Assembly: GCF_001189955.1 (NCBI RefSeq)
Contig: NZ_LFLT01000033.1
Span: forward strand, 1-47,533
DNA length: 47,533 nt
Direction: 5' to 3'
Source of the DNA: Herbaspirillum chlorophenolicum
GTDB taxonomy: Bacteria > Pseudomonadota > Gammaproteobacteria > Burkholderiales > Burkholderiaceae_D
Below the pieces are notes generated by a model, which had not been told where the DNA came from, made no database searches, and was given only the letters and a program-made list of their open reading frames with translations. The translations under genes were made by a program, and so were the position numbers. Numbering within the stretch: position 1 is the first letter of the stretch; every line of letters starts with the position of its first letter. Positions 44,943 through 47,533 of the stretch are shown here, piece by piece.

Positions 44943-44984
44943 ACGATCCCAATGAGCAAAAAAGCTTCAACTTGAAGAAAAACT

Positions 44985-44993
44985 TGCTATAAT
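44985..44993 (+). promoter_or_regulatory. Extended -10 promoter of tRNA-Ser
   Basis: TGC-TATAAT (TG 44985-44986, hexamer 44988-44993) is a consensus extended -10; the -35 is weak (TTCAAC at 44966-44971, 16-bp spacing). The GC-rich stretch CTGCGGC just after the hexamer is the kind of discriminator found in stringently controlled tRNA promoters. Confidence 0.7.
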
Positions 44994-45024
44994 CTGCGGC
45001 TTCGCTAAACGCGACCCAAATCCA

Positions 45025-45115
45025 GGAGAGATGGATGAGTGGTTGAAGTCGCACGCCTGGAAAGCGTGTATAGGTTAATAGCCTATCGGGGGTTCGAATC
45101 CCCCTCTCTCCGCCA
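45025..45115 (+). tRNA. tRNA-Ser (GGA anticodon)
   Basis: A 91-base class II tRNA. Acceptor stem GGAGAGA/TCTCTCC with G73 and encoded CCA, anticodon GGA at 45059-45061 in the loop CTGGAAA, a long variable arm (TATAGGTTAATAGCCTATC) and T arm GGGGGTTCGAATCCCCC. The 3' end is a typical integration target, and mobile-type DNA follows. Confidence 0.97.
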
Positions 45116-45123
45116 GAATAAGT

Positions 45124-45154
45124 AAGCCCTTGATTTTTCAAGGGCTTTTTTATT
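45124..45154 (+). terminator. Rho-independent terminator after tRNA-Ser
   Basis: AAGCCCTTGA (45124-45133) pairs with TCAAGGGCTT (45138-45147), followed by TTTTATTTT. Confidence 0.92.
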
Positions 45155-45208
45155 TTCAATTCGCAACTGGCGTCACTCCGCGGGAGTACTCCTCATTCAG
45201 GGGAAACC

Positions 45209-45345
45209 ATGCGAATCCCTTGCAGAATCTACCAGCCTAGACATGGCGTGATTACTACCGCTATCAGTTCTGTTCCCATGGAACACGTAAAGAACAGCGC
45301 ATTTCTCTCGGCACCAAAAATCCCGTTCACGCTAAGGCAAAGTGA
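45209..45345 (+). pseudogene. Decayed N-terminal fragment of a tyrosine recombinase (integrase)
   Basis: From ATG 45209 the frame reads MRIPCRIYQPRHGV (to 45250); from 45253, in another frame, it continues YYRYQFCSHGTRKEQRISLG then TKNPVHAKAK and a stop at 45343-45345. Restoring one base at the junction would give HGVYYYRYQF, so a single-base deletion split a continuous protein. The joined text (RHGVYYYRYQF, then RKEQRISLGTKNP) looks like the arm-type DNA-binding start of phage-like integrases, which often sit beside the tRNA gene they use. No catalytic domain was recognised downstream. Similarity is by eye. Confidence 0.55.
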
Positions 45346-45709
45346 TTGTGTTGATTTGCTCGCAGATTTGATCCTCTCATTTGCCCCACCTTCTATTGCC
45401 TGCTGAAGATGGCTACCCGGTCATACGATCCTTTATATCCCAGCTCTCTGAAGTTCGTTCAAGGCAGTATCACTTTTCAGATAGGTCTGGATGCTCAAGT
45501 ATCGGTAGTTATCGAAAGCCCTGACCGGCAACGGTTCGGGGCTTCGCTATTCCTGTGTCAGCGATCCGAACTATAGGAGCTTAATCGGAAAAGATCGTGC
45601 TAAAGTAACTCCACGTAATCGTCTCTCCGCGCTAGTCACAGCACATTCTACTGAGCGATTGTAATTCGCATAAGAATTTTCGCGTTTTTCACTTTTGGGG
45701 AAGTGCCCG
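45346..45709. other. Non-coding stretch in the tRNA-Ser island
   Basis: No further intact gene or integrase remnant was recognised between the recombinase relic and the DUF4157 gene. Base composition is clearly lower in GC than the core chromosome to the left. The end of it (GGGGAAG at about 45697-45703) serves as ribosome binding site for the next gene. Confidence 0.45.
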
Positions 45710-47485
45710 ATGAATGTGCAGGCAGAACAGAAGTCGGAGAACGACTCACGGCGGGACTATGCACAAAGGGAGGGGGAGGGGCGATCAGGGATCGTACCTG
45801 CGTCGTTCGTAGATAACCGTCCTAGCGCTTCACTTCAGCGGGAACTCCAGAACATCGCCCACACAAGCCCTCGTTCGCAACGCGCGGCGCAACTGCAATC
45901 CGTCATTCAAATGAAAGAAAACAAGACGGGTTTGCCAGACCATCTCAAATCCGGAATTGAATCGTTATCAGGCATGAGCTTGGACCACGTCAAGGTTCAC
46001 TACAATTCGTCTCAGCCCGCACAGCTAAGCGCGCATGCCTATGCGCAAGGAAGTGATATTCATTTGGGGCCAGGTCAAGAGCGCCATCTGCCCCATGAGG
46101 CATGGCATGTGGTGCAACAGGCGCAGGGACGAGTTGCACCGATGAGGCAATTGAAAGGTGATGGGCGCCTCAATGAGGATGTTAACTTGGAGCGAGAGGC
46201 CGACATGATGGGGCAGCGCGCTTTCACTTTGCAGGCATCATCCAAAACGTCAGAACAGCCACCAACTGCTAGGCAACATCAGGGCTTTGTAGGAGGTAGC
46301 GTTATCCAGCGCAAGGTTATTAGCTATATTGGGTGGACATCGAATTTCGCGCTCACGCCGGGATTGGTGGAAAGTGCATTTGCAGGGGAAGACTTTTCAA
46401 AGGCGAAGAGGCTTCCTACAAATATAGCGCGAGGAAAGGCGGCGCACGAAACTATCCAGAAAGATGAGTTGCAAAAAAATGCAGAACCAGAATTTGGTAT
46501 TCCGGGTGCGTCAAAGAACAAAGAAGGCGAGATAGGATTCGTTGACTTTATGCGTGGTGACGCATTCTACGAAATAAAGCCTGATGGTTATGAAGACCTG
46601 GCAAAAAAGGAAGCTCTGGAGTATGTAGGTAAGGCGGGCGAAGCCGGCCGGAACTTTTATGTGCCGGGTGGAGATTACGCATCTAGGGACATTCCCGTAT
46701 TAAGTTGCAAACTGCCGTCAGAGGCTGGTGCAGGCTTTGTTGTTGTCTCTAGGCCTCGTGACGCAGTGCTGTGCTTGAGAACATTCGGTCTAGGGGACGG
46801 AGCCGTCACATATCAATGGGAGGTTCGCCACGTTTGGCGCTCTTCCGTTGCAACTGCTGCACCTTCCACTGCCGCGGCTTCTATCGGGGCATCCTTCGCG
46901 CATGGTGCTGCAGCTGCTTCGTCGTCGTCGCCTGCAGAAAGAAATGTTTATTCGAAGCGAAAAGGGCATGACGAAGAGAAAAAGTTCAATGGAACGGACG
47001 ACGATGATTCAGACGACGGTGAGCGCGTGGACGCAAAGAAGGCCAAAATACGGCGAGCAAACGAAGAGGCTGGGCCTAGTGTAATTGAGACACTTATCCG
47101 ACGGCAGGCGAGAGAGGCGGCGGAGAGGGCGAAAGAGCGGGAGAGGCAGAGGCTTTTGCGAGAGCAGGAGGAAGCGGCGGAGCGGGAGAGGAGTGAGTTA
47201 GAGGCTGCCGATGAGAAGGAAAGGGCGGAGGAACAGGAAAGAGGACGGGAGGCGGCGTCGGTTGCGCGCGCTAAAGCAGCAACGCTTCCTGGATTGTGGG
47301 GCATCCCGGCTAAAAGTACTCCAGAAAGTAGTAACGCGGGATCGCCGAAGAAAAAAAAGAAAGCAGGTGGTAAAAAGAAAGCAGGTGGTAAAAAGAAAGC
47401 AGGTGGTAAAAAAGCAGGCGGTAAAAAGAAAGCAGATAGCAAAAAAGCAGGAGTCAACAAGAAGAAAGCAACTGCAAAAAAATAG
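45710..47485 (+). CDS. DUF4157 (eCIS-type) protein with probable PD-(D/E)XK nuclease toxin domain and Lys-rich tail
   Basis: A 591-residue orphan protein, probably a polymorphic toxin or injected effector. Parts in order: FVDNRPSASLQRELQNIAHT (33-52), the leader repeat type usual before DUF4157; DUF4157 at about 72-172 with the metalloprotease-like HEAWH (129-133) and LEREAD (160-165); a globular domain at about 200-376 with HE (246-247), VDF (Asp279) and FYEIKP (Glu288, Lys290), spaced as in PD-(D/E)XK nucleases; an Ala/Ser linker; an acidic patch TDDDDSDDGE; a long Arg/Glu charged helix (about 460-525); and a Lys/Gly tail (547-591). No signal peptide. ATG 45710 follows GGGGAAG; TTG 45695 is less likely. 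No secretion or immunity gene is visible nearby. Domain assignment is by motif reading. Confidence 0.8.
   Translation: MNVQAEQKSENDSRRDYAQREGEGRSGIVPASFVDNRPSASLQRELQNIAHTSPRSQRAAQLQSVIQMKENKTGLPDHLKSGIESLSGMSLDHVKVHYNSSQPAQLSAHAYAQGSDIHLGPGQERHLPHEAWHVVQQAQGRVAPMRQLKGDGRLNEDVNLEREADMMGQRAFTLQASSKTSEQPPTARQHQGFVGGSVIQRKVISYIGWTSNFALTPGLVESAFAGEDFSKAKRLPTNIARGKAAHETIQKDELQKNAEPEFGIPGASKNKEGEIGFVDFMRGDAFYEIKPDGYEDLAKKEALEYVGKAGEAGRNFYVPGGDYASRDIPVLSCKLPSEAGAGFVVVSRPRDAVLCLRTFGLGDGAVTYQWEVRHVWRSSVATAAPSTAAASIGASFAHGAAAASSSSPAERNVYSKRKGHDEEKKFNGTDDDDSDDGERVDAKKAKIRRANEEAGPSVIETLIRRQAREAAERAKERERQRLLREQEEAAERERSELEAADEKERAEEQERGREAASVARAKAATLPGLWGIPAKSTPESSNAGSPKKKKKAGGKKKAGGKKKAGGKKAGGKKKADSKKAGVNKKKATAKK
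47354..47455 (+). repeat. Tandem 18-bp repeats encoding KKKAGG
   Basis: Three identical 18-base units, AAAAAGAAAGCAGGTGGT (47354-47371, 47372-47389 and 47390-47407), are followed by shortened or diverged units at 47408-47422, 47423-47440 and 47441-47455. They encode the KKKAGG repeats of the C-terminal tail. Identical units suggest recent slippage expansion. Confidence 0.9.
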
Positions 47486-47533
47486 ATAGAAATCCAGATG
47501 CCTGGTTGCAAAAAGAAGTTCGCACAATTTATA

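Noticed and set aside
45209..45406. An intact 65-residue gene downstream of tRNA-Ser
   Set aside because: Only its first 14 residues make sense; the meaningful continuation is in another frame, so it is better read as a frameshifted integrase fragment.
47354..47455. CRISPR-like tandem repeat
   Set aside because: Units are 18 bases, adjoining with no spacers, and in frame inside a coding sequence.

Overview
The window is a GC-rich chromosomal segment with gene content and sequence style typical of Betaproteobacteria, order Burkholderiales; Oxalobacteraceae, and Herbaspirillum in particular, fits best. That placement is an inference from protein similarity as I recall it, from the tamA-tamB and mdtABC arrangements, and from a dispersed intergenic repeat. 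No rRNA or other decisive taxonomic marker is present. Most of the window (1 to about 45.1 kb) looks like core chromosome. The last 2.4 kb, downstream of a tRNA-Ser gene, has different base use, an integrase relic and a toxin-like gene, and looks acquired.

Layout. 0-3 kb: fumC (class II fumarase), a small secreted protein and a glycine-zipper lipoprotein. 3.0-4.3 kb: trpS, preceded by what looks like a Trp-codon attenuator: a 16-residue leader peptide with tandem Trp codons, an extended -10 promoter placed so that the peptide mRNA would be leaderless, and mutually exclusive hairpins. 4.4-7.3 kb: an OmpR-type response regulator and sensor kinase, transcribed away from a Spy/CpxP-like periplasmic protein; the shared intergenic region carries CGATAC motifs at about three-helical-turn spacing. 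7.7-17.3 kb: an mdtA-mdtB-mdtC-outer membrane channel operon. Together with the two-component system and the Spy-like gene this resembles the BaeSR/spy/mdtABC envelope-stress regulon of enterobacteria. 17.4-22.8 kb: a pabB-pabC fusion (folate), a DHA2-type MFS exporter, an EamA/DMT transporter and a CorA-type metal channel.

23.0-30.5 kb: a BrnT/BrnA toxin-antitoxin pair, tamB and tamA (outer membrane protein assembly/translocation) and a ferredoxin-NADP reductase. 30.7-36.6 kb: a chaperone-usher fimbrial locus (minor pilin on the minus strand; orphan RcsB-like regulator, main pilin, chaperone and usher on the plus strand) with no recognisable tip adhesin. 36.7-38.9 kb: a D-2-hydroxyacid dehydrogenase with an extra C-terminal domain, divergent from a LysR regulator. 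39.1-42.5 kb, minus strand: tRNA-His, murI, class I fumarase and a YqhA-type membrane protein. 42.9-44.9 kb: acs (acetyl-CoA synthetase). 45.0-47.5 kb: tRNA-Ser(GGA), a decayed tyrosine-recombinase fragment, and an orphan DUF4157 protein with a probable PD-(D/E)XK nuclease domain and a lysine-rich repeat tail.

The strongest candidates for something undescribed are the leaderless tandem-Trp leader/attenuator in front of trpS and the DUF4157-nuclease-lysine-tail protein in the tRNA-Ser island. Both come from reading the sequence alone; no searches or folding programs were run.
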